Positions 1 through 8,491 are shown, counted from the stretch's first letter. The stretch is DNA of 22,064 nucleotides from CAZSTA01 sp964609495 [NCBI: uncultured bacterium] (GCA_964609495.1 CAZSTA010000039.1:1-22064); one strand, 5' to 3'. The notes: generated by a model from the sequence alone, not told the origin. Numbers and translations: made by a program.

Positions 1-833
1 GGATTAGCACCGGTAGAGATAAGATATATTTGGTGAACTCTAGGGAAAACAATATATCGGTAATAGATACGGTGACCAATAAACTCAGAACTACCATCGA
101 GTCGGTAGGATCTCGCCCTCTAAGGATAGCTATAACCAATGATAACTCTCGGGCTTACTTTTCAGTCTCTGGTGAGGATATTATTAGGGTAATAGATGTG
201 GCTACCGATACTTTGTTAGGTATTCGTATCAAAGTTGGAGATGAACCCCATGGGTTGGTAATATCCGAGGATGACAAGTGGTTATATGTGGCTAATTTTC
301 TCAGCAATGATATCTCGGTGGTGGATCTATCAACAAATAAGGAAGTGAAGAGGATACTAACTGGGGCAGGTCCAGAGGATTTGGTAATTAATGCTAATAT
401 CATCTATGTGACTAACTTCTCGGCGGAAACTGTCTCTATGATAGATCGAGGGTCGCTGAAGGTGATAGGAACTCTTAACGTTGGGGGAAATCCTTATGGA
501 ATTCTCTATTATGATCGTCTATATGTTACTAATTATTCTAACAATAATATATCTTCCATAGCTTTAAGCGATAGAATAGATATTAAGATTCTACCTTCTG
601 GAGCGAAGCCTACTATAATCAAAAAATCTGAGCTCAAAAGTCAGATATATGTTATTAATCAGGGAAGTTCGAGTGTCACAGTGATATATGAAGGAGCTGT
701 CGCAGTGGATAGGGCAATAGATGTAAAGGGGATTCCTAGAGCAATAACTCTATCTCGAGATGGGAATAGAGCTTATATAGCAGTGGTTAGGGATGGGGGA
801 AGCATGATATTAGTCGTGGATGTATCAGGATAG
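1..833 (+). CDS. YVTN-type beta-propeller repeat protein (5' end outside window)
   Basis: The reading frame is open from the first bases of the window (in frame from base 3) to a TAG at 831-833, so the gene starts upstream and only its last roughly 276 codons are seen. The TTG at 30 is an in-frame Leu codon, not a likely start. The protein is made of repeats of about 40-45 residues with the pattern (I/L)YV(A/T)N, then (N/D)(N/D)IS, then a V(I/V)D-like strand, then VG..P.G(I/L), for example LYVANFLSNDISVVDLST and IYVTNFSAETVSMID. This is the signature of YVTN/SMP-30-like propellers, usually exported or surface proteins of poorly defined role. No catalytic motif is visible. The next gene, ilvD, has its own promoter, so a functional link is not implied. 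Confidence 0.85.
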   Translation, partial: ISTGRDKIYLVNSRENNISVIDTVTNKLRTTIESVGSRPLRIAITNDNSRAYFSVSGEDIIRVIDVATDTLLGIRIKVGDEPHGLVISEDDKWLYVANFLSNDISVVDLSTNKEVKRILTGAGPEDLVINANIIYVTNFSAETVSMIDRGSLKVIGTLNVGGNPYGILYYDRLYVTNYSNNNISSIALSDRIDIKILPSGAKPTIIKKSELKSQIYVINQGSSSVTVIYEGAVAVDRAIDVKGIPRAITLSRDGNRAYIAVVRDGGSMILVVDVSG

Positions 834-839
834 CTTGAG

Positions 840-910
840 AGGGGAGCGCGCGATTGACATAATATCATTAATATGTTATACTTACTGTGATTTGCTAGTT
901 TTGCTCCCCT
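840..910. repeat. 8-bp inverted repeat bracketing the ilvD promoter
   Basis: AGGGGAGC at 840-847 is the exact reverse complement of GCTCCCCT at 903-910. The two arms lie either side of the promoter at 854-882. The arms could be two operator half-sites bound by a looping regulator, or a long hairpin at the end of the upstream transcript. The sequence alone does not decide between these. Confidence 0.4.
854..882 (+). promoter_or_regulatory. sigma-70 type promoter of ilvD
   Basis: TTGACA at 854-859 and TATACT at 877-882 are separated by exactly 17 bp. Transcription would start near 889, leaving a leader of about 70 nt before the ilvD start. Confidence 0.8.
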
Positions 911-957
911 GATACATATCTTTTTTAATAAAGTGATGATAGAAAGGAGATTTCCCA

Positions 958-2610
958 ATGATAAGTGATATGGTGAAGAAAGGACTACAGCGTGCTGGCC
1001 AAAGATCGCTTTTATATGCTACTGGATTGACCAGGGAAGCCCTAGATCGACCTTTTATAGGAGTTGCTACTAGCTTCTCCGACATAGTGCCTGGTCATAT
1101 AGGAATGCGAGATTTAGAGAGGTTTATCGAAAAGGGAGTGCATTCCGGAGGGGGGACATCATTCCTCTTTGGAGTGCCAGCTATATGTGATGGAATAGCT
1201 ATGGGACACCTGGGGATGCGTTACTCCTTAGCTTCCCGAGAATTGATAGCCGACTCAGTGGAAGCTATGGCGAGAGGCCATGCCTTTGATGGTTTAGTTC
1301 TTCTAACTAACTGTGATAAGATAACTCCTGGGATGTTAATGGCGGCTGCTCGATTGGATATTCCTTGTATCGTAGTCACCGCTGGCCCTATGCTCTCTGG
1401 ACATTTCAAGGGGAGAAGATTATCCTTAGTTCGTGATACCTTCGAGGGTGTTGGTATGGTCAACGCCGGGAAGATGACCGAGGAAGAGCTGTCCTATCAA
1501 GAGATCGAGGCCTGTCCTGGGGTGGGAAGTTGTCAAGGACTATATACGGCTAATACTATGGCTTGTATAACTGAGGCTTTAGGGATGTCCCTGCAAGGTT
1601 GTGGAACTGCTCTGGCAGTTTCATCTAAGAAGAGGAGAATCGCCTTCGATAGCGGTGTGAGGATAGTCCAATTGATAAGAGAGGGGATAACCCCTAAGAA
1701 GATAATGACTAAGGAAGCCTTCGAAAATGGGATTCGCGTAGATATGGCTTTAGGAGGATCTACCAACACCGTCCTCCATATTCCCGCGATCACCTATGAG
1801 GCGGAGGTTGATATCGAGTTAGAGTTATTCGATGAGATCAGCAGGGATACTCCTCATATCTCTAATCTAAGGCCAGGAGGAGATCACTTTCTTGAGGATT
1901 TAGAATATGCAGGTGGAATTCCCGCGGTGCTAAGTGTGCTAAAGGATAAGCTGAATGATTGTCCAACCGTCACTGGAAAGACTATCTTAGAGATAGCAGA
2001 AGAAGCGGGGGTGGTAGATCCTGAGGTGATCAGGAGCTTTGATAATCCTTATCATCCTGAGGGAGGGATCGCGATATTGCGAGGGAATCTAGCTCCTGAT
2101 GGCTCAGTGGTAAAACGGAGCGCAGTTGATGAGGGGATGATGCAGTTCGAGGGTAAAGCTAAGGTATTCTCATCCGAGGAAGGGGCTATGGAGGCAATTA
2201 TGAACAATAAGATCGAGGCGGGAGATGTAATCGTCATTCGCTATGAGGGTCCTAAGGGGGGCCCAGGAATGAGGGAGATGCTTGCTCCTACCTCCGCTAT
2301 CGTAGGAAAGGGATTAGATAAATCAGTTGCTCTTCTGACCGATGGGAGATTCTCCGGCGGGACAAAGGGCCTTTGCATAGGACATATCTCTCCTGAAGCG
2401 ATGGAGGGAGGTCCTATCGGTCTTGTGAAGGAGGGGGACAGAATAAAGATCGACATCCCTAATAGGAGAGTTGATCTTCTGATAGACGAACAAGAGATGA
2501 AGAGCAGGAGAGAGGCTTTCAAACCGTTAGAGGCGAAGATGAAGAGGGGATACCTAGCTCGATATATTAAGCAAGTTAACTCAGCAGATAAAGGAGCGAT
2601 TCTCAGCTAG
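958..2610 (+). CDS. ilvD: dihydroxy-acid dehydratase
   Basis: IlvD is an iron-sulfur enzyme that dehydrates 2,3-dihydroxy-3-methylbutanoate and its methylpentanoate homologue to the 2-oxoacids, the third common step of valine, leucine and isoleucine synthesis. The 550-residue length is normal for the family. The two ILVD/EDD signatures are intact: [19 protein letters not shown] near residues 118-136 (C119) and [13 protein letters not shown] in the C-terminal third. C192 in [12 protein letters not shown] is another expected cluster ligand. AAAGGAG lies 10 nt before the ATG at 958, which supports this start. It has its own promoter and no other ilv or leu gene is next to it, so it is a detached biosynthetic gene here. 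Confidence 0.97.
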   Translation: MISDMVKKGLQRAGQRSLLYATGLTREALDRPFIGVATSFSDIVPGHIGMRDLERFIEKGVHSGGGTSFLFGVPAICDGIAMGHLGMRYSLASRELIADSVEAMARGHAFDGLVLLTNCDKITPGMLMAAARLDIPCIVVTAGPMLSGHFKGRRLSLVRDTFEGVGMVNAGKMTEEELSYQEIEACPGVGSCQGLYTANTMACITEALGMSLQGCGTALAVSSKKRRIAFDSGVRIVQLIREGITPKKIMTKEAFENGIRVDMALGGSTNTVLHIPAITYEAEVDIELELFDEISRDTPHISNLRPGGDHFLEDLEYAGGIPAVLSVLKDKLNDCPTVTGKTILEIAEEAGVVDPEVIRSFDNPYHPEGGIAILRGNLAPDGSVVKRSAVDEGMMQFEGKAKVFSSEEGAMEAIMNNKIEAGDVIVIRYEGPKGGPGMREMLAPTSAIVGKGLDKSVALLTDGRFSGGTKGLCIGHISPEAMEGGPIGLVKEGDRIKIDIPNRRVDLLIDEQEMKSRREAFKPLEAKMKRGYLARYIKQVNSADKGAILS

Positions 2611-2624
2611 CTTATAAGCTTTTT
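2609..2624 (+). terminator. possible weak terminator after ilvD
   Basis: A perfect 12-bp palindrome AGCTTATAAGCT at 2609-2620 begins in the ilvD stop codon and runs into a T stretch ending at 2624. As RNA it would form only a 4-bp stem, so it would be weak. The stronger hairpin at 2754-2792 may also stop ilvD transcripts. Confidence 0.3.
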
Positions 2625-2753
2625 AAGAGAGCAAGCGGAGAAAAGTGTAATGCCTCTTAATAAATTGGTTAAATTAATAGAATTAGTTCTAATCTGATTT
2701 TCTCTATCAACCAAGCTGGAAAGGGGAACTAGGGAGAGGAGATTCGAAAAAAC

Positions 2754-2792
2754 AAAGAGTAGTTAGATATCTAGAGTGGATAACTACTCTTT
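2754..2792 (-). terminator. intrinsic terminator of the DksA-like gene
   Basis: AAAGAGTAGTTA (2754-2765) and TAACTACTCTTT (2781-2792) form a perfect 12-bp stem with a 15-nt loop. Read on the minus strand it lies just after the DksA-like stop codon and is followed by GTTTTTTC, a good U-tract. On the plus strand it is followed by ATTATAT, so it may also act as a weaker terminator for ilvD, which converges on it. Confidence 0.75.
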
Positions 2793-2802
2793 ATTATATG
2801 GG

Positions 2803-3225
2803 TTACTCTGCATCTTCTTCAGGATGAAAGAACATAACCTCTTTGGAAGATCGCTTCATACTCTGTTGCTCTGCTTTCTTCTTACATTCAACACATTTAG
2901 TAGCGGTAGGAAGTATCTCCAAGCGTTCCAAACTGATCGGCTTACCACATTCCTCGCATATCCCATAAGTCCCTCTATCTATCTTAGCTAACGCCTCATC
3001 GATTTCCGCTAAATGATCGGCTACATATTCCTCCAAAGATAAACCCATCTCTAACGTTGAAACCTCTCTGGCAATATCTATAAGATCAGAAGTACGCTCT
3101 GAGAATAGCTCGGTGACCTGCTTCATTCCTTTATTCCGAGACCTCTTCTTAGTAGCCTTATTGAGTATTTTATTCTTTTCTTTAAGCAATATCTCTCTAA
3201 ACATCTCTAGATGTTCTCTTTCCAT
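2803..3225 (-). CDS. DksA/TraR family zinc-finger transcription regulator
   Basis: The 140-residue protein has the DksA layout: a long helical hairpin (about residues 5-85) and a C4 zinc finger with C90, C93, C111 and C114 (CEECGKPISLERLEILP, then CVEC). The coiled-coil tip keeps D47-x2-D50-x-A52, matching the DxxDxA motif that E. coli DksA inserts into the RNA polymerase secondary channel. By family knowledge it would act on RNA polymerase, perhaps with ppGpp, to adjust stable-RNA and amino-acid promoters. A second possibility is a sporulation or general-stress type TraR/DksA protein such as YteA. It is transcribed alone from a consensus promoter. A GAGGTGA sequence precedes the ATG. Confidence 0.9.
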   Translation of the reverse strand: MEREHLEMFREILLKEKNKILNKATKKRSRNKGMKQVTELFSERTSDLIDIAREVSTLEMGLSLEEYVADHLAEIDEALAKIDRGTYGICEECGKPISLERLEILPTATKCVECKKKAEQQSMKRSSKEVMFFHPEEDAE

Positions 3226-3272
3226 CGCTCACCTCTGATGACTTACGAACTGTTAGTTACATAGTAAGTGAG

Positions 3273-3301
3273 ATTATACTTTTTTTCATCTCATTTGTCA
3301 A
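3273..3301 (-). promoter_or_regulatory. consensus sigma-70 type promoter of the DksA-like gene
   Basis: Read on the minus strand, TTGACA (3301-3296), 17 bp, TATAAT (3278-3273) is a perfect consensus. The start site would fall near 3266, giving a leader of about 40 nt. A 6-bp inverted repeat, ACTTAC (3241-3246) and GTAAGT (3264-3269), lies in that leader. Confidence 0.88.
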
Positions 3302-3551
3302 ATTGAGGGATAAGTTTATCTATCCTATTAAAGAGCATATAAGGTTATATAGGAAAAATATACCTTTAATAATCAGATTATCTCCATTTTACTCGAAAAA
3401 CCTCTTCTGTTCATAGCAGTGCGACGCAGAACGAGGCAAGTCTCAGGGTTTTCTTAGCACCGATATTATAGCCCCACGAATTTATTCGTGGGGTTATATT
3501 TGTCAGAGGCCATCATATATATAATCTCAAAAACCCCCGATTCTTGGACAT
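3302..3551. other. gene-free spacer between the FHA gene and the DksA promoter
   Basis: No reading frame or RNA gene of recognisable type is seen. The only strong structure is a hairpin: CCCCACGAA (3472-3480), TTTA loop, TTCGTGGGG (3485-3493). It is followed by TTATATTT on the plus strand but by no clear U-tract on the minus strand, so it is not a convincing terminator of the minus-strand FHA gene that ends at 3552. It may instead be a REP-like dispersed palindrome. Confidence 0.5.
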
Positions 3552-4019
3552 TCACCTAATCTGAAATCTCAATATCGTTCTTCCTAGCTTAATTAAGTAA
3601 CCATTATCTAATAAAGCTTTTCCTATAACTCTTTGCCCATTGAGGAAAGTGCCATTGGTACTATTCAAATCCTCTAAAAAGAATTTCCCGTCCTCGAATA
3701 TCACTCGAGCATGATGACGAGAGACGAATTCATTCTTGATAACGATATCATTAGCATCATCTCGACCAATATCGGTAACCTGTTGTTGTAGAACTATCTC
3801 TCGATTCTCCTTATCAGAATTAGCTTTATGTCCCTTATATTCCTCCTCGCTCTCAAGGGCGATCAATTTATCTATCTCTTGTTCGGGGCTCTCACCTGGC
3901 CGATTCAAAATCATTAATTTAGCCACAGGTACGCTACTATCTCCTAATCTAGCACCACATTTACTGCAGAAAGCACTATTTTCCTCATTCATAAATCCAC
4001 AAGACTGACATCGCCGCAT
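3552..4019 (-). CDS. zinc-ribbon and FHA domain protein
   Basis: The 155-residue protein has two domains. An N-terminal zinc ribbon carries C4-x2-C7 and C18-x2-C21. After a charged linker comes a C-terminal FHA domain (about residues 75-155) with the conserved residues GR (85-86), SRHH (100-103) and N-x-TNGT (N119 to T124). FHA domains bind phosphothreonine peptides, so this protein probably senses a Ser/Thr kinase substrate, but no kinase is in the window. It has no signal peptide or membrane segment and should be cytosolic. It follows the zinc-ribbon/TPR gene by 29 bp and is probably co-transcribed with it. Confidence 0.9.
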   Translation of the reverse strand: MRRCQSCGFMNEENSAFCSKCGARLGDSSVPVAKLMILNRPGESPEQEIDKLIALESEEEYKGHKANSDKENREIVLQQQVTDIGRDDANDIVIKNEFVSRHHARVIFEDGKFFLEDLNSTNGTFLNGQRVIGKALLDNGYLIKLGRTILRFQIR

Positions 4020-4048
4020 TCGAAAATCACTCTCCCTGCTGATCGCTC

Positions 4049-4345
4049 CTACTCTTTTATGAGCTTCTCCTTCTCCCTTTGAGCTTTCTCTATACTTTGA
4101 CGCACTTCAGTATTATCTGGCTCCATCTTTAGAACCTTTTCCCAAGCTGCGATCGCCTCATCTAACTTGCCCTTCTTATAATATACCAATCCCAATCTAT
4201 AATTAATCATAGAGGAACTTATAGTTCTCTGGGTAGCTTTTATCGATATCTCTGGAGCATCCACCAATTTGGCTCCACATTGATTACAAAATCGACTCGA
4301 GTCAGCGAACTCAGCCCCACATCTAGGGCATACCCTATTAGCCAT
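4049..4345 (-). CDS. small zinc-ribbon and TPR protein
   Basis: The 98-residue protein begins with a zinc ribbon (C6-x2-C9 and C20-x2-C23) much like that of the FHA protein encoded just downstream. A TPR-like helix pair follows at about residues 45-78 (NYRLGLVYYKKGKLDEAIAA, then WEKVLKMEPDN), and the end is a short charged helix. This suggests a small protein-protein adaptor. AAGGAGTGAGG lies upstream of the ATG. A promoter is uncertain: TTGCCA, 17 bp, TATCTA on the minus strand in the 173-bp spacer upstream is possible but weak. Confidence 0.8.
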   Translation of the reverse strand: MANRVCPRCGAEFADSSRFCNQCGAKLVDAPEISIKATQRTISSSMINYRLGLVYYKKGKLDEAIAAWEKVLKMEPDNTEVRQSIEKAQREKEKLIKE

Positions 4346-4518
4346 AACTGCCTCACTCCTTGTGAGTAAATTCCTTTAATTAAATTAGTTAGGTAGAATT
4401 TCAAATCATTATCACCCCGTCATATAGATATGGTCGCTCTTACACTCTGGCAACTTCCCCCATGATCTTGCTTTTTAGAGAATAACTACTGAATGAGAAG
4501 ACAGCCAATGACTAAAGG

Positions 4519-5304
4519 TTATACATAGACAGAGACTGATTCAGGAAGAATAGGAATGATCTGAGACCTCATTATGGAGAAAAAAGCTTCTACAACTTCT
4601 GGATCGAAGTGCTTTCCAGAGCCCTTTTTGATCTCATTTAGAGTATAAGCCCAAGATATAGCCCTGCGATAGGGACGATCCGTTGTCATTGTATCCAAAG
4701 CATCAGTAAGTTTTATTATTCTAGCTCCTAGGGGAATCTCCTCTCCCTTCAGCCCCTCGGGATATCCCATCCCATCCCAACGCTCATGATTATATTTAAC
4801 TAATAGAGCAACCTCTTGTAATTGCTCTATAGGGGAGATTATATTAGCTCCAATTATTATATGACTCCTCATAATTACCCATTCCTCAGCGGTGAGAGGG
4901 CCGGGTTTCAGCAGAATATCATCCCTTATTCCGATCTTCCCGATATCATGTAATAAAGCTCCTCGTTCCAATATATCGAGATCTTTTCCCGAGAGACCCA
5001 TATATCTCCCGATACGCAAACTATATTGAGCTACCCTCTCGGAATGACCCTTAGTATATGGATCTCTAGCATCTAGGGCTGTCGCCAGAGCTCTAATGGT
5101 AGAGGTAAAGAGCTCATTTAATTTCCTGATTTGACTGACAAATTCCGCATAAGCTATGTTAGATTCCTCTATAGTAGATTGCAATTGTTTGTATACCATC
5201 TCCAGCTCATCTAAGTAGGAATAATTCTCTTCCTCCAGATTCTTTATCTGCTCTTCTAAGATCTTGATCTTCTTATTCTCCCCTTCCCACCTCAGAAGTT
5301 TCAT
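4519..5304 (-). CDS. HD-GYP domain protein, probable cyclic-di-GMP phosphodiesterase
   Basis: A coiled coil of about 50 residues precedes a complete HD-GYP domain; there is no membrane segment or receiver domain. The ATG at 5304 overlaps the rnhB stop as ATGA and has AAGGAA 11 nt upstream, so I prefer it to the in-frame ATG at 5316, which lies too close to that site. Numbering from the longer form, the domain has H123-D124 (LLHDIGKIGI), H152, then N176-H177-E178 and DGMGYP (181-186), and D205. The first His of the usual HHExxDGxGYP motif is Asn here, which may alter the metal site. The gene is the last of the ffh operon and translation is probably coupled to rnhB. Degradation of c-di-GMP is inferred from the family. 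Confidence 0.9.
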   Translation of the reverse strand: MKLLRWEGENKKIKILEEQIKNLEEENYSYLDELEMVYKQLQSTIEESNIAYAEFVSQIRKLNELFTSTIRALATALDARDPYTKGHSERVAQYSLRIGRYMGLSGKDLDILERGALLHDIGKIGIRDDILLKPGPLTAEEWVIMRSHIIIGANIISPIEQLQEVALLVKYNHERWDGMGYPEGLKGEEIPLGARIIKLTDALDTMTTDRPYRRAISWAYTLNEIKKGSGKHFDPEVVEAFFSIMRSQIIPILPESVSVYV

Positions 5305-5981
5305 GGAAAACACCATTCCTTAACCCGAGAAAATGTCCTTCGATGCACGGCACAGGGACCATACTTCTCTATAGCTTGAATATGTCTTTTAGTAGGATAA
5401 CCTTTATGTTGAGCAAAACCGTATTGAGGATAACTCTCATCCAATTCCTCCATTATCCTGTCCCTGGTAACCTTAGCTACTATCGAGGCTGCTGCTATCG
5501 ATCCACAGAGACTATCACCATGGATAACCCCTTCTTGCTGAACTTTCAAATCGGGAATAACTACCGCATCTAGTAATAGATATTGAGGAGTAATGCTTAA
5601 ATTTTTATAGGCTCTTCTCATAGCCGAATAAGTAGCCTGTAATATATTTATTCTGTCTATCTCCTGGGAATTCGCCATCCCAACTCCAATATCTAGGGCT
5701 AAATTGTATATCTTTTCATACAACCCTTCTCGCCTTTTCGCGCTTAATTTCTTGGAATCATTTAATCCTTCTATATAAATTTTATCTGGTAAGATAACCG
5801 CGGCTGCCACTACTGGTCCTGCTAAGGGCCCTCTTCCCGCCTCATCTATTCCCGCGATTATCTCATATCCCTTTCCCCTAAGATGTCTTTCGTAGGAGAA
5901 GAGATATTCTAATCTCTTCCACTCTGGAAGGGAGTTTTGGGTATAAAATGAACACTCGAGCGGAAGGGATTTAATCGCCAT
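5301..5981 (-). CDS. rnhB: ribonuclease HII
   Basis: RNase HII cuts the RNA strand of RNA-DNA hybrids and removes single ribonucleotides from DNA. The family motifs are present: GIDEAGRGPLAGPVVAAA with D46 and E47, LLLDAVVIP with D138, and HGDSLCGSIAAASIVAKVTR with D156, completing the DEDD metal site. The HKGYPTKRH motif near the C terminus is also present. An N-terminal extension of about 40 residues precedes the catalytic core. The start ATG lies inside the end of lepB (11-nt overlap) with GAGGAAGAG upstream, and its stop overlaps the HD-GYP start, so all three genes are tightly coupled. Confidence 0.96.
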   Translation of the reverse strand: MAIKSLPLECSFYTQNSLPEWKRLEYLFSYERHLRGKGYEIIAGIDEAGRGPLAGPVVAAAVILPDKIYIEGLNDSKKLSAKRREGLYEKIYNLALDIGVGMANSQEIDRINILQATYSAMRRAYKNLSITPQYLLLDAVVIPDLKVQQEGVIHGDSLCGSIAAASIVAKVTRDRIMEELDESYPQYGFAQHKGYPTKRHIQAIEKYGPCAVHRRTFSRVKEWCFP

Positions 5982-6546
5982 TTATCTCTTCCTCCCCTCT
6001 CAGGAATCTGAATCTACAGAGTGGCCACCAGACGAGGGAAGCTTTACCGATTATACTCTTCTCGTTTATGGGGCCCCACCAACGACTATCGCTGGAATTA
6101 TTACGGTTATCCCCTAAGACGAATACCTCGCCCTTTCCCAATTTCCATTTATTAATTACAAAGCTATGAGGCGTCTTCTTAAGATAAGGTTCTTCTAACT
6201 CTCTCCCATCTATAAATATAGCTTCGGAATGATCGGAGTTAGCTTTTATAGATACAACTTGCCCCTCAACCCCTATCACCCTTTTGATATAGGGATAGCG
6301 GTTTAGACTCTTAATAGGCGGATAGAAAATGATGATATCCCCTTGGGAAGGGGCCTTGAAGTGATAGACTAATTTATTTACAAATATAATCTCTCCGCTC
6401 CGGAGGGCAGGCTCCATTGAACGACCTTCTACTCGAACGGTCTGTAACACAAAGATCCGCAAGATAAAGGCTACTAAGGCGGCGATCAAGACCGTTTTCG
6501 CTATGTTCCTTATGAAACTTTCACTGCCCGAACTATCGTCGTCCAT
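5971..6546 (-). CDS. lepB: signal peptidase I
   Basis: This membrane serine protease removes signal peptides from exported proteins. The 191-residue protein has one N-terminal membrane anchor (about residues 15-34) followed by the S26 catalytic core. The nucleophile is S43 in VEGRSMEPAL and the general base is K88 in YIKRVIGVEG. The C-terminal box GDNRNNSSDSRWWGPI is intact. It is a short, Gram-positive-like form with a single anchor. The gene sits between rplS (9-bp gap) and rnhB (overlap), a common order in bacteria. Confidence 0.96.
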   Translation of the reverse strand: MDDDSSGSESFIRNIAKTVLIAALVAFILRIFVLQTVRVEGRSMEPALRSGEIIFVNKLVYHFKAPSQGDIIIFYPPIKSLNRYPYIKRVIGVEGQVVSIKANSDHSEAIFIDGRELEEPYLKKTPHSFVINKWKLGKGEVFVLGDNRNNSSDSRWWGPINEKSIIGKASLVWWPLCRFRFLRGEEEINGD

Positions 6547-6555
6547 TTTCCTTCC

Positions 6556-6906
6556 TTACCTAACTATTTTTTTTGCAGGAACTCTAGCGGCTTTACCTAC
6601 TTTCTCCCGCAGGTAGTAAAGTTTAGCCCTTCTTACTTTTCCTCTTCTCAATACCTCGATCTTCTGAATTTTAGGGGAATGAAGGGGAAAGACCCTTTCT
6701 ATTCCGACCCCAAAAGATACCCTTCTTACCGTGAAGGTCTTTCGAGTTCCTCCTCCCTTTATCCTTATAACTACCCCTGTAAAAGCTTGAACCCTTTCCC
6801 TTCCACCTTCTACCACTTTGACGTGTACCTTGACAGTATCACCTGGCCCGAAATCTGGTATCTCATTCTTTGTGTTCTGTCCCTCGATCAGTTTTATCAG
6901 ATCCAT
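6556..6906 (-). CDS. rplS: 50S ribosomal protein L19
   Basis: At 116 residues the protein has normal L19 length. It carries family features such as [14 protein letters not shown], then [11 protein letters not shown], then [17 protein letters not shown], and a very basic C terminus ([17 protein letters not shown]). L19 lies at the interface of the 30S and 50S subunits. Its place directly after trmD (5-bp gap) is the usual bacterial arrangement. Confidence 0.98.
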   Translation of the reverse strand: MDLIKLIEGQNTKNEIPDFGPGDTVKVHVKVVEGGRERVQAFTGVVIRIKGGGTRKTFTVRRVSFGVGIERVFPLHSPKIQKIEVLRRGKVRRAKLYYLREKVGKAARVPAKKIVR

Positions 6907-6911
6907 ACCGA

Positions 6912-7670
6912 CTACTTACCCTCCTTATTTTCCATTTCCAATCTTAACTGCCTCAAAATCATCTCATCCTCTGCCGATAGTTTTGCACTTTCCAATAGCT
7001 CTGGCCTTCTCTTTAAAGTCTTTTTTAGTGCCTCCTTCCTCTGCCAGAGCCTAATGCGTTCGTGATCTCCAGATAATAGAACCTCGGGGACCTTCATACC
7101 TCTGAACTCCCTGGGTCTGGTGTAATGAGGATGATCCAAAATCCCTTCGAAAAAAGAATCCCTTTTGGGAGAGTCCTCCCTTCCCAAAACCCCCGGAAGC
7201 AAGCGAACTACCGCATCTACAATGACCAGAGTGGGCAATTCGCCCCCGGTTAGGACATAATCGCCTAGGGAGATCTCATCATCAACAATAGCACGAATCC
7301 TCTCATCCACTCCCTCATAACGCCCACAAATGATCACCAACCACTCCTCCTGAGCTAATTCCTTAGCTTTCTTTTGATCGAAGACTCGCCCCTGGGGAGA
7401 GGTCAGGATCACTTTAGCTCTATGAGGAAGCATCGGGTCGTCTCCTAACACATGTTCTAAGGCGGCGAAGATGGGCTCCACCTTCAAGACCATACCCTCT
7501 CCACTGCCAAAAGAATAGTCATCCACTACCCTATGTTTATCCTCAGCAAATTCTCTGATGTTATGAAAGTTTATAGTTAATAGTTCTTTTTCTCTGGCTC
7601 GTCCTATTACACTGTGATCTAGAGGCCCTACTAACATCTCGGGAAAGAGAGTCAAGATATCGATACGCAT
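6912..7670 (-). CDS. trmD: tRNA (guanine-N1)-methyltransferase
   Basis: TrmD methylates G37 next to the anticodon using S-adenosylmethionine and prevents frameshifting. The start [12 protein letters not shown] matches the family; the upstream in-frame ATG at 7676 directly abuts the GAGGGGGG ribosome site, so the ATG at 7670 is preferred. The SPOUT trefoil-knot motifs [19 protein letters not shown] and [11 protein letters not shown] are present, as is the PHYTRP segment. The length of about 252 residues is normal. The gene lies between rimM and rplS, as in many bacteria. Confidence 0.97.
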   Translation of the reverse strand: MRIDILTLFPEMLVGPLDHSVIGRAREKELLTINFHNIREFAEDKHRVVDDYSFGSGEGMVLKVEPIFAALEHVLGDDPMLPHRAKVILTSPQGRVFDQKKAKELAQEEWLVIICGRYEGVDERIRAIVDDEISLGDYVLTGGELPTLVIVDAVVRLLPGVLGREDSPKRDSFFEGILDHPHYTRPREFRGMKVPEVLLSGDHERIRLWQRKEALKKTLKRRPELLESAKLSAEDEMILRQLRLEMENKEGK

Positions 7671-7682
7671 CTTCATCCCCCC

Positions 7683-8198
7683 TCAGTTCCCCTCAAAAAG
7701 GCCGGCCAGAGGATGAATTATCATCTCCCCTCTCTCAATATCTATTTTCTTAATTACCTCCTTAATAGCTGGAAGCAACCAACTATCCCCCTCCTTCTGG
7801 ACCTCATAAACATCGTTGCTCCCTGTCCCCATTACGCCTCTAATTATACCTAGATAGGTCCCATCTTCAGCATAAACCTTCAGTCCTAGGATATCGAATA
7901 TATAATAGTGATCTTCAGGTAACTTTAGGACCTCTTTTCTTTCTATCATTATCAACGCATCTTTTAGTTTTAGAGCCTCGTTTATATCGTTAAAACTCTC
8001 AAATTTTATCAATACAAAGTTTTTATGATAGCGAACTTCCTCAATCCTAGCCTCGATCAGCTCTCCTCGCTCTAATTTCAAATATGCTCTCTCTAAGAGT
8101 GAGAATCTCTGAGTATGATCAGTCAACGGCTTGACCTTCACCTCACCCCGTCTTCCGTGAGTCGATAGAACTTTTCCCACAGCCACTAAATCTCTCAT
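7683..8198 (-). CDS. rimM: 16S rRNA processing protein RimM
   Basis: RimM binds ribosomal protein S19 and helps mature the 30S head. The 171-residue protein has the N-terminal RimM domain (VAVGKVLSTHGRRGEVKVKP at the start) and a C-terminal PRC-barrel domain (about residues 98-165; DILGLKVYAEDGTYLGIIRG, then VMGTGSNDVYEV). The gene is 12 bp from trmD, in the standard order. A hairpin lies in the 56-bp gap just upstream. Confidence 0.96.
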   Translation of the reverse strand: MRDLVAVGKVLSTHGRRGEVKVKPLTDHTQRFSLLERAYLKLERGELIEARIEEVRYHKNFVLIKFESFNDINEALKLKDALIMIERKEVLKLPEDHYYIFDILGLKVYAEDGTYLGIIRGVMGTGSNDVYEVQKEGDSWLLPAIKEVIKKIDIERGEMIIHPLAGLFEGN

Positions 8199-8216
8199 AA
8201 TGGTATAGAGGAGAGC

Positions 8217-8243
8217 TGGCTACTGGAGAGCTTCCAGCAACCA
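8217..8243 (-). other. hairpin in the khpA-rimM spacer
   Basis: On the minus strand, TGGTTGCTGG (8243-8234) can pair with CCAGTAGCCA (8226-8217) around a 7-nt loop, giving a 10-bp RNA stem with two G-U pairs. There is no U-tract, so it is more likely an mRNA processing or stability element than a terminator. Confidence 0.5.
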
Positions 8244-8254
8244 GTATCTGATAA

Positions 8255-8485
8255 CTAGGGTATGATCTCCACGATCGCTTTCTTGCCTTGTTTAGTCGCA
8301 GCCGCGTTTACTACCGTGCGGATAGCTCTGGCTGTGCGTCCCTGCCTCCCAATGACCTTTCCCATATCACTTGGCGCAACTTGAAGCTCAATCAGAATCG
8401 ATTTTTCTCCTACAACTTCACTTACTTTAACCTCATCTGGATTGTCAACTAAAGCTTTTGCTACCATCTCTACCAATTCTCGCAT
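8255..8485 (-). CDS. khpA: KH-domain RNA-binding protein (KhpA/YlqC type)
   Basis: The 76-residue protein consists of a single type II KH domain with the RNA-binding loop G46-R-Q-G49 in [19 protein letters not shown]. KhpA proteins bind RNA, often together with KhpB, and affect cell division and sRNA stability in Gram-positive bacteria. The position between rpsP and rimM is characteristic of this family, as is the small size. The gap to rpsP is only 6 bp. Confidence 0.93.
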   Translation of the reverse strand: MRELVEMVAKALVDNPDEVKVSEVVGEKSILIELQVAPSDMGKVIGRQGRTARAIRTVVNAAATKQGKKAIVEIIP

Positions 8486-8491
8486 AGTGAA

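Noticed and set aside
6679-7065. Plus-strand 128-codon open frame opposite rplS and trmD
   Set aside because: It is antisense to two well-supported genes, has no ribosome-binding site and a composition that reflects the opposite strand.
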